Assembly (NCBI GenBank): GCA_964650485.1
Contig: CAZYTX010000042.1
Span: 1-33,533, forward strand
Direction of reading: 5' to 3'
DNA: 33,533 nt
DNA from: CAZYTX01 sp964650485
GTDB taxonomy: Bacteria > RBG-13-61-14 > DATKZS01
In this document: positions 1 to 7,595 of the stretch, in pieces
Numbering within the stretch: the stretch's first letter is position 1
Layout of the letters: the number at the start of each line of letters is the position of its first letter
Translations under genes and position numbers: made by a program
Notes under the pieces: generated by a model
Told to the model about the DNA's origin: nothing
The model's input: only the letters and a program-made list of their open reading frames with translations
The model's database searches: none

Positions 1-129
1 CGGCGCTTCTTTGTGCACAATGGCGGGGCGGTTTGTAAGCAGGGACCCCCTGCCCCCTTTTCCGATCAGTCCACTCCCGGAGTAGCCGGCGGGCCCAGAA
101 CCTGCTCCCGGAAAACAAGCGCGGGCACG

Positions 130-393
130 CTATGCCTTGTCCGGTGAAGCATTTTCTCCCGGGTCCTTGAGAGCTTCCAGGGCCTCGGCATCAGATAAGT
201 CTCTGGGTCTCCCGCATGCCCTCTTGTTTCGGATCAGGTCATCAATTAATGGAACATGTACCTCGAGTCCTTCAATGTCCATGGTGGCCCGGGGATAACC
301 GTGTGCGGCCATGGCATATGCGCCCACGAGGAGGAACCTAACCTCCTCTTCGGACAAGGCGAGTAACATGTCTCTGTAGTCTTCGTTCAACAT
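130..393 (-). pseudogene. AbiEii/MNT-type nucleotidyltransferase, internally deleted
   Basis: The 87-residue product starts like the small nucleotidyltransferases related to AbiEii and MNT toxins. Residues 1-41 carry the N-terminal helix, the LLVGAYAMAAHG core and the RATMDIE segment where these enzymes normally have the D-x-D metal-binding motif. The sequence then jumps to GLEVHVPLIDDLIRNKRA and GRPRDLSDAEALE, which normally lie near the C terminus. About 90-100 residues of the fold, including the second catalytic acid, appear to be missing, yet the frame stays open. Family members I know are about 180 residues long. This is best read as an in-frame deletion product that is probably inactive. 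Its first 56 nt overlap the gene upstream. Recognition of the two family ends is strong; the deletion is inferred from length. Confidence 0.7.
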
Positions 394-529
394 CGTGCTT
401 TTTACTCAGGGATGCTATCTCGCGGGTCAGCGGCCAGACAAGGCTTATCCGGTCCGCGGGCATGCCAGGAACGAAGTCGTCATTTGGCTGGTCCCACTGT
501 CGGTAAACCGCGGTGTGATTCCGGTTCAT
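338..529 (-). CDS. small partner protein of the nucleotidyltransferase
   Basis: This encodes a 63-residue protein with an acidic, aromatic N terminus, a central WPLTREI segment and a basic end (RLQRHVTRLVRR). It resembles small proteins I recall immediately upstream of AbiEii-like nucleotidyltransferases, which end in a similar arginine-rich stretch. The last 56 nt are shared, in another frame, with the start of the nucleotidyltransferase, so the two are probably translationally coupled. No Shine-Dalgarno sequence precedes the ATG. A possible promoter ends only about 10 nt upstream, which would make the mRNA nearly leaderless. Function is unknown; an antitoxin or partner role is inferred from position only. 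Confidence 0.45.
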   Translation of the reverse strand: MNRNHTAVYRQWDQPNDDFVPGMPADRISLVWPLTREIASLSKKHDVERRLQRHVTRLVRRGG

Positions 530-538
530 TTATTGAAA

Positions 539-584
539 ATTATCATGTCGGTTGCGGAAAGTCAATTTCGCAACCGGGCTTTTT
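539..584. promoter_or_regulatory. inverted repeat over a possible minus-strand promoter
   Basis: Perfect 7-bp arms GGTTGCG (550-556) and CGCAACC (569-575) enclose 12 nt, and a T5 run follows on the plus strand (580-584). On the minus strand the same stretch contains TTGACT (560-565) and GATAAT (539-544), 15 nt apart, just upstream of the ATG at 529. It could be an operator overlapping the promoter of the small minus-strand gene pair. It could also be a plus-strand terminator for a gene that is no longer present. The 15-nt spacing is short, so the promoter reading is tentative. Confidence 0.3.
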
Positions 585-617
585 CATATTGACAGGGCTC
601 ATGATTTCGGCTTTCCC

Positions 618-647
618 TTGACATCTCCTCCGGCAAGGGAGTATGAT
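618..647 (+). promoter_or_regulatory. sigma70-type promoter of the symporter gene
   Basis: A perfect -35 box TTGACA (618-623) is followed after 18 nt by TATGAT (642-647), which matches five of six consensus bases. Transcription should begin near 654, giving a leader of about 48 nt to the start at 702. No competing gene lies between it and the symporter. Confidence 0.7.
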
Positions 648-701
648 TTTTTCCTGCGTGCGCTGTTGCTCCTGTAAGTATGGGTCTCGGAGGTGTTATT
701 A

Positions 702-2606
702 ATGGATGAGTTTAGATTGGTGGCTGAGCTCACCTTACTGGACTGGGCATGGACGGTTCTCTTCATCCTGCTCATGATCATTTGCGGGGTTATCTTTTAC
801 CGGCTGGGCAAGCGTAGCGAGTCGGACTTCTTCCTTGCCGGCCGCGGCCTCCCCTGGTGGCTCCCCGCCACCTCGGTGTATGCCACCCACACGGCCACGG
901 ACACGCCCATGTGGATCACGGGGACCATTTACAAGTGGGGCATGCGCGGCATCTGGTACCCGTTCTTCTCCGCCTGGTGCGCGGTGTCCGCATTCGTGTC
1001 CACCCGCATCTTCCGGCGCTCGCTTGCCATGAGCCAGGCCGAGTGGCAGAACCTTCGCTACTCGGGGGTGGGCGCGGAGCTGCTGCGCGGCTGGCTGGCC
1101 GGGTGGCAGACCTTCATGAACATGTTCGTGCTGGCCTGGGTGTCCGCGGCCATGGGCAAGGTGTGCTTTTACCTTTTCGGCTGGCCCAACTGGATGGGAG
1201 TGACCCTGTTCACGTCCATATGCGCCATCTACGTGCTCACCGCGGGCTACTGGGGCGTTATCATGGCCGACTTCCAGCAGGGGGTGATAAGCTTCATCGT
1301 CATCACCCTGGTGTCTTTGTGGGGAATAGCCGAGGCCGGCGGACCCACGGCAATCGTTGACAAGCTGGCCGGTCTGGAACAGGCCTGGCGCTTAAACCCT
1401 TTCCATTTCGACGGGTTCGCCGGACTGGAGGGAGGCAAGTTCTACGCCCTGGACATCATCACCCTCATGATAATGGCCCTTTTCGGCGGGATCGGCATGG
1501 GCAACTTCATTGACTGGTACCCCGAGGCCCAGCGCATCCAGAGCGCCCGTTCGGTGCGCGACTCATCCTACTCGATATGGGCGGGCGGCCTGGCAGCCAT
1601 CTTCAGGAACTCCTTCTGGGCGGTGGCCATCCTTGCTTTCTTCGTCATGTTCCCGGAGATCAGCGACCAGAGCGAGTACGAGTTCGGTTGGTTCAAGCTT
1701 GGTTTCGAGTACCTGCCGGTGGGTCTCATCGGCATGTTCTTCGCGGCTATCATAGCCATACACCTTTCAACCATCTCCACGCACCTGAACCTGGGAGCCC
1801 TCTACGCCACCCGGGACCTTTACCACCACTACATAAACCCGGAGGCCGGCCAGGAGCGGCTGGTGTGGGTGGGCCGCCTGAACACTCTTTTGCTTCTTAT
1901 CGGCAGCTTCATCCTGGGTCTTTCCATGGAGTCCATCACCGCCTGGCTGATCTTCGCTTTGTGGCTCCAGGCCGCGGGCATCTGGGTGCCGTCCATTCTG
2001 CAGGTGATCTGGTGGCGCTTCAACTCCTGGGGGTACCTCTCGAGCTGGATAGCCAACCTGGTCATGAGCTGGCTGGTGGTGTTCGTTCTCCCGGAGCTGG
2101 GAGTGCTGCCCCAGTTGCCCGACTGGGCCAGCTTCTGGCTGCTGGCGGTGCTGGTGGCCCTTATCTACGTGCCCGTGACCTGGCTTACCAGGCCCGACGA
2201 CATGGACCACCTGGTGCAGTACTACGTGCAGGCCCGGCCGGTGGGCTTCTGGGGCCCGGTCCGGGAGGAGGCCATAAAACGCGGGCTTATCGAGGAGGCA
2301 AAGAGCGCGCGCGACAAAGGGCTTCTGGAAACCGACTGGTCACCCGCGGAGTCGGACGAGTGGACCATACACGACGTGCTGGCTTCCGTTTTTTCAGCGG
2401 TCTCATACATACTTATAGCAATAGGGGTCGCGGGTTCCCTGCTGCTTCTGTGGTGGGGTTTCCTTGCACTGATCGCGGGTTGCATATGCATCTACCTTAT
2501 GTACAGGATCATAGACCCCAAGCTCAAGGCCATGTCAGTGGAGTTCGAGAAGATGCAGAAAACTCACCTCGAACGCGTGGATAAAACCACCCGGTGGGAG
2601 GCGTGA
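702..2606 (+). CDS. sodium:solute symporter (SSS family)
   Basis: This is an inner-membrane transporter of the sodium/solute symporter (SGLT-like) fold, predicted to couple sodium entry to uptake of a small organic solute. The 634-residue protein has about 13 hydrophobic segments starting near residue 12. The FFLAGRGLPWW region after the first segment is typical of the N-terminal loop of this family. A longer than usual cytoplasmic stretch (roughly residues 510-565) precedes a final pair of membrane helices. I chose the ATG at 702 because GGAGG at 689-693 sits 8 nt upstream; a GTG three codons earlier would overlap that ribosome-binding site. The next gene begins two bases after the stop, so the two should be co-translated. 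No catabolic neighbour reveals the substrate. Confidence 0.85.
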   Translation: MDEFRLVAELTLLDWAWTVLFILLMIICGVIFYRLGKRSESDFFLAGRGLPWWLPATSVYATHTATDTPMWITGTIYKWGMRGIWYPFFSAWCAVSAFVSTRIFRRSLAMSQAEWQNLRYSGVGAELLRGWLAGWQTFMNMFVLAWVSAAMGKVCFYLFGWPNWMGVTLFTSICAIYVLTAGYWGVIMADFQQGVISFIVITLVSLWGIAEAGGPTAIVDKLAGLEQAWRLNPFHFDGFAGLEGGKFYALDIITLMIMALFGGIGMGNFIDWYPEAQRIQSARSVRDSSYSIWAGGLAAIFRNSFWAVAILAFFVMFPEISDQSEYEFGWFKLGFEYLPVGLIGMFFAAIIAIHLSTISTHLNLGALYATRDLYHHYINPEAGQERLVWVGRLNTLLLLIGSFILGLSMESITAWLIFALWLQAAGIWVPSILQVIWWRFNSWGYLSSWIANLVMSWLVVFVLPELGVLPQLPDWASFWLLAVLVALIYVPVTWLTRPDDMDHLVQYYVQARPVGFWGPVREEAIKRGLIEEAKSARDKGLLETDWSPAESDEWTIHDVLASVFSAVSYILIAIGVAGSLLLLWWGFLALIAGCICIYLMYRIIDPKLKAMSVEFEKMQKTHLERVDKTTRWEA

Positions 2607-2607
2607 G

Positions 2608-3075
2608 ATGATAGATGAATCCATGGGAAAGATACTCGGGATGGCCATGGCCTACGGGGTCAGCTCACTGGGGCTTCTGCTCGCCTATTACAACTATCGC
2701 AAGAGGATGGTAAAAGCCGAAAAGGTCTTCACCCCCAGAGCATGGGGCGTGCTGGCCGGGATAATTGCGGTGGTCGGCATAGCCGTGGTTGTAATATTCG
2801 TGTTGAGCGAGCCGGCTGCAAAAGAGGCCGGGGCGGACGCATACGCCGGTGAGATGGTTGAGGAGCCCGAGGAGTCAAAGATGGCCATAAGCGGGCCCGA
2901 ACCGCTGGCAAAGCAGGAAGAGGAGAAATTGGCTATTGGAATAATCATTCCTGCCTTGATTTTCATCTTCTCCTTCTGGGTCACCTGGAGGCTCTACAAG
3001 CACTTCACAAGGAGGGTCGAGAAAGGAGATCTGGAGACGCCCGGCGGTGGAGGCGGCCCCCCGGAGGGGTCGTAA
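2608..3075 (+). CDS. small membrane protein paired with the symporter
   Basis: The 155-residue protein has three hydrophobic segments, at about residues 10-26, 47-67 and 108-126. Between the second and third lies an acidic loop rich in Glu, Ala and Lys, and the C-terminal tail ends in a glycine/proline run. I do not recognise a family. The ATG follows the symporter stop codon directly and has no strong ribosome-binding site of its own, which argues for coupled translation and possibly for a subunit or accessory role in transport. That role is an inference from arrangement only. Confidence 0.65.
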   Translation: MIDESMGKILGMAMAYGVSSLGLLLAYYNYRKRMVKAEKVFTPRAWGVLAGIIAVVGIAVVVIFVLSEPAAKEAGADAYAGEMVEEPEESKMAISGPEPLAKQEEEKLAIGIIIPALIFIFSFWVTWRLYKHFTRRVEKGDLETPGGGGGPPEGS

Positions 3076-3094
3076 TGCAGCCGGGGCGGGTAGC

Positions 3095-3141
3095 GGGTAA
3101 CCCACATAGCTTTGCTATGTGGGCGCACGAAAGCGCAGGAT
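3095..3141 (+). repeat. palindromic repeat, copy A
   Basis: A perfect 10-bp hairpin (CCCACATAGC 3101-3110, loop TTT, GCTATGTGGG 3114-3123) is followed by a GCG-rich tail ending in CAGGAT. The same layout recurs in reverse orientation at 3191-3239 and inside selB at 20759-20805. It has no T-run, so it does not look like a simple terminator. It resembles REP-type or protein-embedded palindromic elements. Confidence 0.75.
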
Positions 3142-3190
3142 GCATGTATTGGAAATAGAGTGATGAATTTTATGTCTTCGGGTGCACTTT

Positions 3191-3239
3191 ATCCTGCTCG
3201 CTTGCGCTCGCGCACACAGGCAAGCTGTGTGCGCTACCC
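3191..3239 (-). repeat. palindromic repeat, copy B (inverted)
   Basis: Read on the minus strand this copy starts GGGTAGCGCACACAG and ends CAGGAT, aligning along its full length with copy A. Its arms (3210-3219 and 3225-3234, 10 bp, 5-nt loop) differ from copy A at two positions that change on both sides of the stem, so pairing is kept. Copies A and B sit head to head around about 50 bp, like the paired units of bacterial interspersed palindromic elements. Confidence 0.7.
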
Positions 3240-3265
3240 TATGATGTGAGAACGGAGGGAAAAGG

Positions 3266-3487
3266 TTGAAGAACCCCACATTGTCCACTGTGCTGAGCCT
3301 TATCCTGCCGGGGGTCGGCCAGATATACAACGGCGACTGGCTGCGGGGCATATTCTGGCTTATCATAACCCCCGGCTTCTGGATAGGGACCGGAGGGTGG
3401 CTGGGATGGGTCTGCCACCTGCTATCGGCATACACAGCCTACAGCCGCGCGAACGAGATAAACGCCTTTGCAGATTTCTGGGAGTAG
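3266..3487 (+). CDS. TM2-like small membrane protein
   Basis: The 73-residue protein has two hydrophobic segments (about residues 5-22 and 28-46), and the motif PGVGQIYNGDWLRGI falls in and after the first. This pattern is typical of TM2-domain and related small membrane proteins, whose biochemical role is not defined. Translation appears to start at TTG 3266, since a GGAGGG sequence lies about 8 nt upstream and no ATG fits. It lies just downstream of the paired palindromic repeats and converges with purA, leaving only 9 nt between the two stop codons. Confidence 0.6.
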   Translation: MKNPTLSTVLSLILPGVGQIYNGDWLRGIFWLIITPGFWIGTGGWLGWVCHLLSAYTAYSRANEINAFADFWE

Positions 3488-3496
3488 AGCAAAGGC

Positions 3497-4792
3497 TCAG
3501 TCGCCAAAGGGGGACTTGAGAACGATGGTCTTCTCCCGCTCTTTTCCCACCGAGACCATGGTCACGGGCACTCCGGTGAGCTCGGCCATGCGATTTACAT
3601 AGGCCTTGGCGTTGTCGGGCAGGCTTGAAAGGTCCGACGCCCCGGACAGGTCTTCCTGCCAGCCGGGCAGCTCCTCGTACACGGGCTCGCATGCGGCCAG
3701 GTCTTCCAGGTCCGGGGGGAAGTCCTTTAAGGTCTTTCCCCGGCATTGGTACCCCACGCAGACTTTCAAGGGATCAATCCCGGTGAGCACGTCCAGCTTG
3801 GTCACGGCCAGCTCGGTCAGCCCGTTGACCCCGGCCGCGTATGCCGCGGCAAAGGCGTCCCACCACCCGCATCGCCTGGGCCTGCCGGTGGTTGCGCCGA
3901 ACTCGTCCCCCCTGTCCCGGAGCGTCTTTCCGATCTCGTCATCGAGCTCGGTGGGGAAAGGGCCTCCGCCCACCCTGGTGGTGTATGCCTTGGTGATGCC
4001 CATGACCTTGTCAATCTGTTTCGGTCCTACTCCGGTGCCGGTGCATGCCGCGCCCGCGGTGGTGTTGGAGCTTGTAACGTAGGGGTAGGTTCCGTGGTCA
4101 ATGTCTAGCAGGGCGCCCTGGGCCCCTTCATAGAGTACGTTCTTTCCCTCTTTTATGGCGCTCTGCACGGCCCTGGAGGCGTTGCCGATATAAGGTCTAA
4201 GTTTTTCAGCATAGCCCTTGAACTCCTCTAAAAGCTGCTCCAAGTCAAAGGGCTTTTGTTCAAGGATGGCCTCGAGAAATAGGTTCTTCTCTTCCAGTGC
4301 CTGCGAGAGCCCGTCCGAGAGCCTTGCCGTGTCCAGGAGGTGATGCATGCGGAGCGCGGTGCGCGCTATCTTGTCTGAATAGGCAGGCCCGATGCCCCTC
4401 CCGGTGGTCCCTATTGCCGACTTTCCCCTCAGCTTCTCGCCCGACACGTCCATCAGGCGGTGGTATGGCATGATAAGCGCGGCCCGGTCGCTAATGAGGA
4501 GCTTGTTCCCGTCCTTCAGAAACCCCTTTTCCTGGAGCAGGTTTATTTCCTGTATGAGGACTTGAGGGTCTATAACCACCCCGTTTCCGATCACGCACGT
4601 TGCATCCTGGTTCATGACCCCCGAGGGCACCAGGTGAAGTATGGTCTTCTCGGAGTCAACCACCAGCGTATGGCCGGCGTTGTTCCCCCCCTGGAAGCGG
4701 ACCACCATGTGGGCCATGGAGGAGCAGAAATCCACCAGCTTGCCTTTGCCCTCGTCGCCCCACTGGGCGCCCACCATCACTACAACCGGCAT
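3497..4792 (-). CDS. purA: adenylosuccinate synthetase
   Basis: PurA makes adenylosuccinate from IMP, aspartate and GTP, the first committed step to AMP, in the cytoplasm. The 431-residue length matches the bacterial enzyme. The N-terminal GTP-binding and catalytic motif GAQWGDEGKGK includes Asp13, and NAGHT supplies His41, the two general catalytic residues of the family. The GTTGRGIGP loop, the TRVGGGPFPTE segment and TGRPRRCGWWD are also present. A GGAG lies 7 nt before the ATG. It is the last gene of the argG - aminotransferase - serA - purA run, 19 nt after serA. AMP synthesis and ArgG both consume aspartate, which gives the cluster a loose metabolic logic. Confidence 0.96.
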   Translation of the reverse strand: MPVVVMVGAQWGDEGKGKLVDFCSSMAHMVVRFQGGNNAGHTLVVDSEKTILHLVPSGVMNQDATCVIGNGVVIDPQVLIQEINLLQEKGFLKDGNKLLISDRAALIMPYHRLMDVSGEKLRGKSAIGTTGRGIGPAYSDKIARTALRMHHLLDTARLSDGLSQALEEKNLFLEAILEQKPFDLEQLLEEFKGYAEKLRPYIGNASRAVQSAIKEGKNVLYEGAQGALLDIDHGTYPYVTSSNTTAGAACTGTGVGPKQIDKVMGITKAYTTRVGGGPFPTELDDEIGKTLRDRGDEFGATTGRPRRCGWWDAFAAAYAAGVNGLTELAVTKLDVLTGIDPLKVCVGYQCRGKTLKDFPPDLEDLAACEPVYEELPGWQEDLSGASDLSSLPDNAKAYVNRMAELTGVPVTMVSVGKEREKTIVLKSPFGD

Positions 4793-4811
4793 GAAAGTTC
4801 TCCAGGTCCTA

Positions 4812-6404
4812 TCAGTCCAGGAACAACTGGCTAACGGAGATTATATGCGGCAGGGACTTGATCTCCTCGATGACCTCCTGGCCCACGGGCGAGTCAATGT
4901 TCACCATGCACAATGCCTGCTCGTCCCTTCTGCCAAGCTGGAACCTGCCGATGTTGATCTCGTGCCGGGCGAGGGTGTTGCCCAGGTTTCCGATCACCCC
5001 GGGCTTGTCATGGTTCTGTATCACCAGTATGGGCCCCTCCGGTATGCCGTCCATGTAGATCCTTCCCAGTCTTACTATCCTGGGGTTCTTCTTGCCGAAT
5101 ATGGTGCCCCACACGTCGCGGAGCTCCTGGTCGTGCGCGTCCAGGCTGAGCTTTATAAGGGTGGTGTAATCGTGCGTCTCCCTGCTTATGGTCTCGTTCA
5201 CCTGCATGCCTTTGCTCTTTGCTATGGCCGGCGCGTTCACGTAGTTCACCGGCTGGTCCGTGTACGCGCCCAGGAGTCCCTTGAGCGCTGCATGGGTTAC
5301 GGGCCGGGTGTCGTAGCTTGCCACCTCGCCGCTGTAAGTGACTCTGAGGTTGTGGATGTGCCTGGTGAGCTGTCCCATCATGGCGCCCATCCTCTCGGCC
5401 AGGTCAAGGTATGGCTTTATAAGCTCCATATGCTCGGGAGAGATGGATGGGAAGTTCACCGCGTTGGTGATCATGCCTTTTATCAGGTAGTCGGACAACT
5501 GCTGGGCGATCATGAGCGCCACCTTCTCCTGGGCCTCTCCGGTGGAGGCGCCCAGGTGGGGGGTCATTATCAGGTTGGGGTGTTTTAATATGGGCCAGCC
5601 CGGGTCGGGCGGCTCCTTGGGGAACACGTCCAGGGCCGCTCCCGCCACCTTTCCGCTCTCCATCGCCTCATAGAGGGCGTCAATGTTCACCACTTCCCCG
5701 CGGGAGCAGTTTATGATCCTCACCCCCTGCTTCATTTTCCCTATGGTGTCCCTGTTCACCAGGTTCCTGGTCTCCGGAAGCCTGGGCACGTGCAGGGTGA
5801 TGAAGTCCGACCTTGCAAGCAACTCGTCCAGCCCCAAAAGCTCCACCCCCAGCGCCTTGGCAGCCTCTTGGGTCACGTAAGGGTCTGATGCCACCACCTC
5901 CATTTTCAGGCCCCGGGCCCGCTCAGCCACCGCCCTGCCGATCTGGCCGAGGCCGACAATACCCAAGGCCTTCCCGGTGATCTCGACCCCCAGGAACTTC
6001 TTCTTCTCCCACCTGGCCTCCCGCAGGGAAGCGGTGGCCTGGGGTATGTGCCTTGCAAGCGCGCACAGCATGGAGATGGCGTGCTCCGCGGTGGTCACGG
6101 TGTTTCCACCCGGCGCGTTCATGACCACTATCCCCTTGCTGGTTGCCGCCTGCACGTCAATGTTGTCCACGCCCATGCCGGCGCGGCCGATGGCTTTCAG
6201 CCGGCCGGCTTTTTCCATGACCCGGGCGTCCACCCTGGTGCCGCTCCTTATGGCCAGGGCGTCGAAGTCGGCTATGATCTCCGCGAGCTTTTCCGGGTCG
6301 TTGGTACTCTTGTCGTTGTCAATCACAGCCTCTATCTGGCCGGTCGCCTCCATGGCCTCCTTTGCCACCGGGGTCATGTTGTCCCTGATCATCACCTTGT
6401 ACAT
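4812..6404 (-). CDS. serA: D-3-phosphoglycerate dehydrogenase (long form, ACT domain)
   Basis: SerA oxidises 3-phosphoglycerate to 3-phosphohydroxypyruvate with NAD, the first step of the phosphorylated serine pathway. The 530-residue protein has the long layout: substrate domain, NAD domain with GLGQIG at 151-156, an intervening domain (about 320-450) and a C-terminal ACT domain (about 455-530) that normally binds serine for feedback inhibition. The catalytic trio appears as Arg235, Glu264 and His283. AGAGG precedes the ATG by about 9 nt. It lies 42 nt downstream of a class V aminotransferase that could perform the next step, so the two probably work together. Confidence 0.95.
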   Translation of the reverse strand: MYKVMIRDNMTPVAKEAMEATGQIEAVIDNDKSTNDPEKLAEIIADFDALAIRSGTRVDARVMEKAGRLKAIGRAGMGVDNIDVQAATSKGIVVMNAPGGNTVTTAEHAISMLCALARHIPQATASLREARWEKKKFLGVEITGKALGIVGLGQIGRAVAERARGLKMEVVASDPYVTQEAAKALGVELLGLDELLARSDFITLHVPRLPETRNLVNRDTIGKMKQGVRIINCSRGEVVNIDALYEAMESGKVAGAALDVFPKEPPDPGWPILKHPNLIMTPHLGASTGEAQEKVALMIAQQLSDYLIKGMITNAVNFPSISPEHMELIKPYLDLAERMGAMMGQLTRHIHNLRVTYSGEVASYDTRPVTHAALKGLLGAYTDQPVNYVNAPAIAKSKGMQVNETISRETHDYTTLIKLSLDAHDQELRDVWGTIFGKKNPRIVRLGRIYMDGIPEGPILVIQNHDKPGVIGNLGNTLARHEINIGRFQLGRRDEQALCMVNIDSPVGQEVIEEIKSLPHIISVSQLFLD

Positions 6405-6446
6405 TTAAAAAGCCTCTTTATAAGGAATTGCGCATAATACAATAGA

Positions 6447-7577
6447 TCATCCCAGAGCTTTTAACAACGCAGCAGTCCCTGCGCCGGGTGTGAAGGAATG
6501 GCCCAGGCCCATGAGCGTCTGCTCCAGCGCGCCCACCGCCACCAAGAGGTCCCACTGGCTTATGTGGCCCATGTGGGCGACCCTGAAAATCTTGCCCTTG
6601 GCCTGGCTCTGTCCCCCGGCGATTGTCACCCCGTGCTCCTCACGCATGACCTTCACTATCTCCTGGGCGTCCATGCCATCGGGCGCCTTTACCGCGGTGA
6701 GCGCGGGCGAGGGGGCCCCGGGCGCGAACAGCTCGAGTCCCAGGGCCTGCATGGCCTGCCTGGTTGCCCTGGCCATGCGCTCGTTTTCCGCATAGATTTT
6801 ATCCAGCCCTGTCTCCCTGCACCTCGCGAGCACATCGCAAAGGCCTATGACCAGGGTTATGGCCGGGGTGTAAGCGGTGCTGTTGTCCTTTATATTCTTC
6901 AGCTCTTTTTTAAAGTCAAAGTAGAACTTCGGCAGGTCAGAGCTCTCGGCTGCCTGCCAGGCCTTTTCCGACAGGCATGCGAACCCCAGCCCGGGCGGCA
7001 GCATGAGCGCCTTCTGGCTGCCGGTGACCAGGGCGTCTATTCCCCACTCGTCAAAGGGAATGGAGCACACCCCCACCCCGGTGACCCCGTCAACAATGAG
7101 CAGGGTGTCGGTCCCCCTGGTCATGTCGGCCAGCTCCTCCACCGGATGCACCACCCCGGTGGAGGTCTCGGTGAACTGGACCAGCACGGCCTTGGCAGGA
7201 CCCTTGTCAAGCCTTTTTTTGACCTCGCCCGGGTCCACGGCCTGGCCCCAGGTTACGTCAACAGCGTCAACCTCGAGACCGTAAGCATCCGCGACCTCGG
7301 CCCACCTCTCCCCGAACTTGCCGCCTCTGACCACCACCACCCGGTCGCCGCGGCTCATGGTGTTTATTATTGTTCCTTCCATGGCGCCAGTGCCCGAGCT
7401 CGAAAGCACCAGGACCTCCTGCTTTGTCTGGAACAGCTCTTTCAAGCCCTCCCTGACCTCTGAAAGGATGCCCCTGAACTCCGGGTGCCGGTGGTGGATC
7501 ACCGGCAGTCCCATGGCAGCCATGGTGCTCTCTGATACGGGCGTGGGGCCCGGGGTGAGCAAGTACTTTTTCTGCAT
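6447..7577 (-). CDS. class V aminotransferase, probably serving serine synthesis
   Basis: This is a PLP-dependent aminotransferase of the alanine-glyoxylate / serine-pyruvate type. In the 376-residue protein LTPGPTPV near the start, SSSGTGAME (59-67), the cofactor-contacting Asp163 and the Schiff-base Lys189 in TGSQKALMLPPG are all present. No classical serC is visible, and serA follows directly. In several archaea and bacteria enzymes of this family take the place of SerC, using phosphohydroxypyruvate. I infer that role from the context; a serine-glyoxylate or alanine-glyoxylate activity is equally compatible with the sequence. An AGGGGG ribosome-binding site precedes the ATG, and argG ends 18 nt upstream. 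Confidence 0.85.
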   Translation of the reverse strand: MQKKYLLTPGPTPVSESTMAAMGLPVIHHRHPEFRGILSEVREGLKELFQTKQEVLVLSSSGTGAMEGTIINTMSRGDRVVVVRGGKFGERWAEVADAYGLEVDAVDVTWGQAVDPGEVKKRLDKGPAKAVLVQFTETSTGVVHPVEELADMTRGTDTLLIVDGVTGVGVCSIPFDEWGIDALVTGSQKALMLPPGLGFACLSEKAWQAAESSDLPKFYFDFKKELKNIKDNSTAYTPAITLVIGLCDVLARCRETGLDKIYAENERMARATRQAMQALGLELFAPGAPSPALTAVKAPDGMDAQEIVKVMREEHGVTIAGGQSQAKGKIFRVAHMGHISQWDLLVAVGALEQTLMGLGHSFTPGAGTAALLKALG

Positions 7578-7595
7578 TCTTAAAACCCCCTGCGA

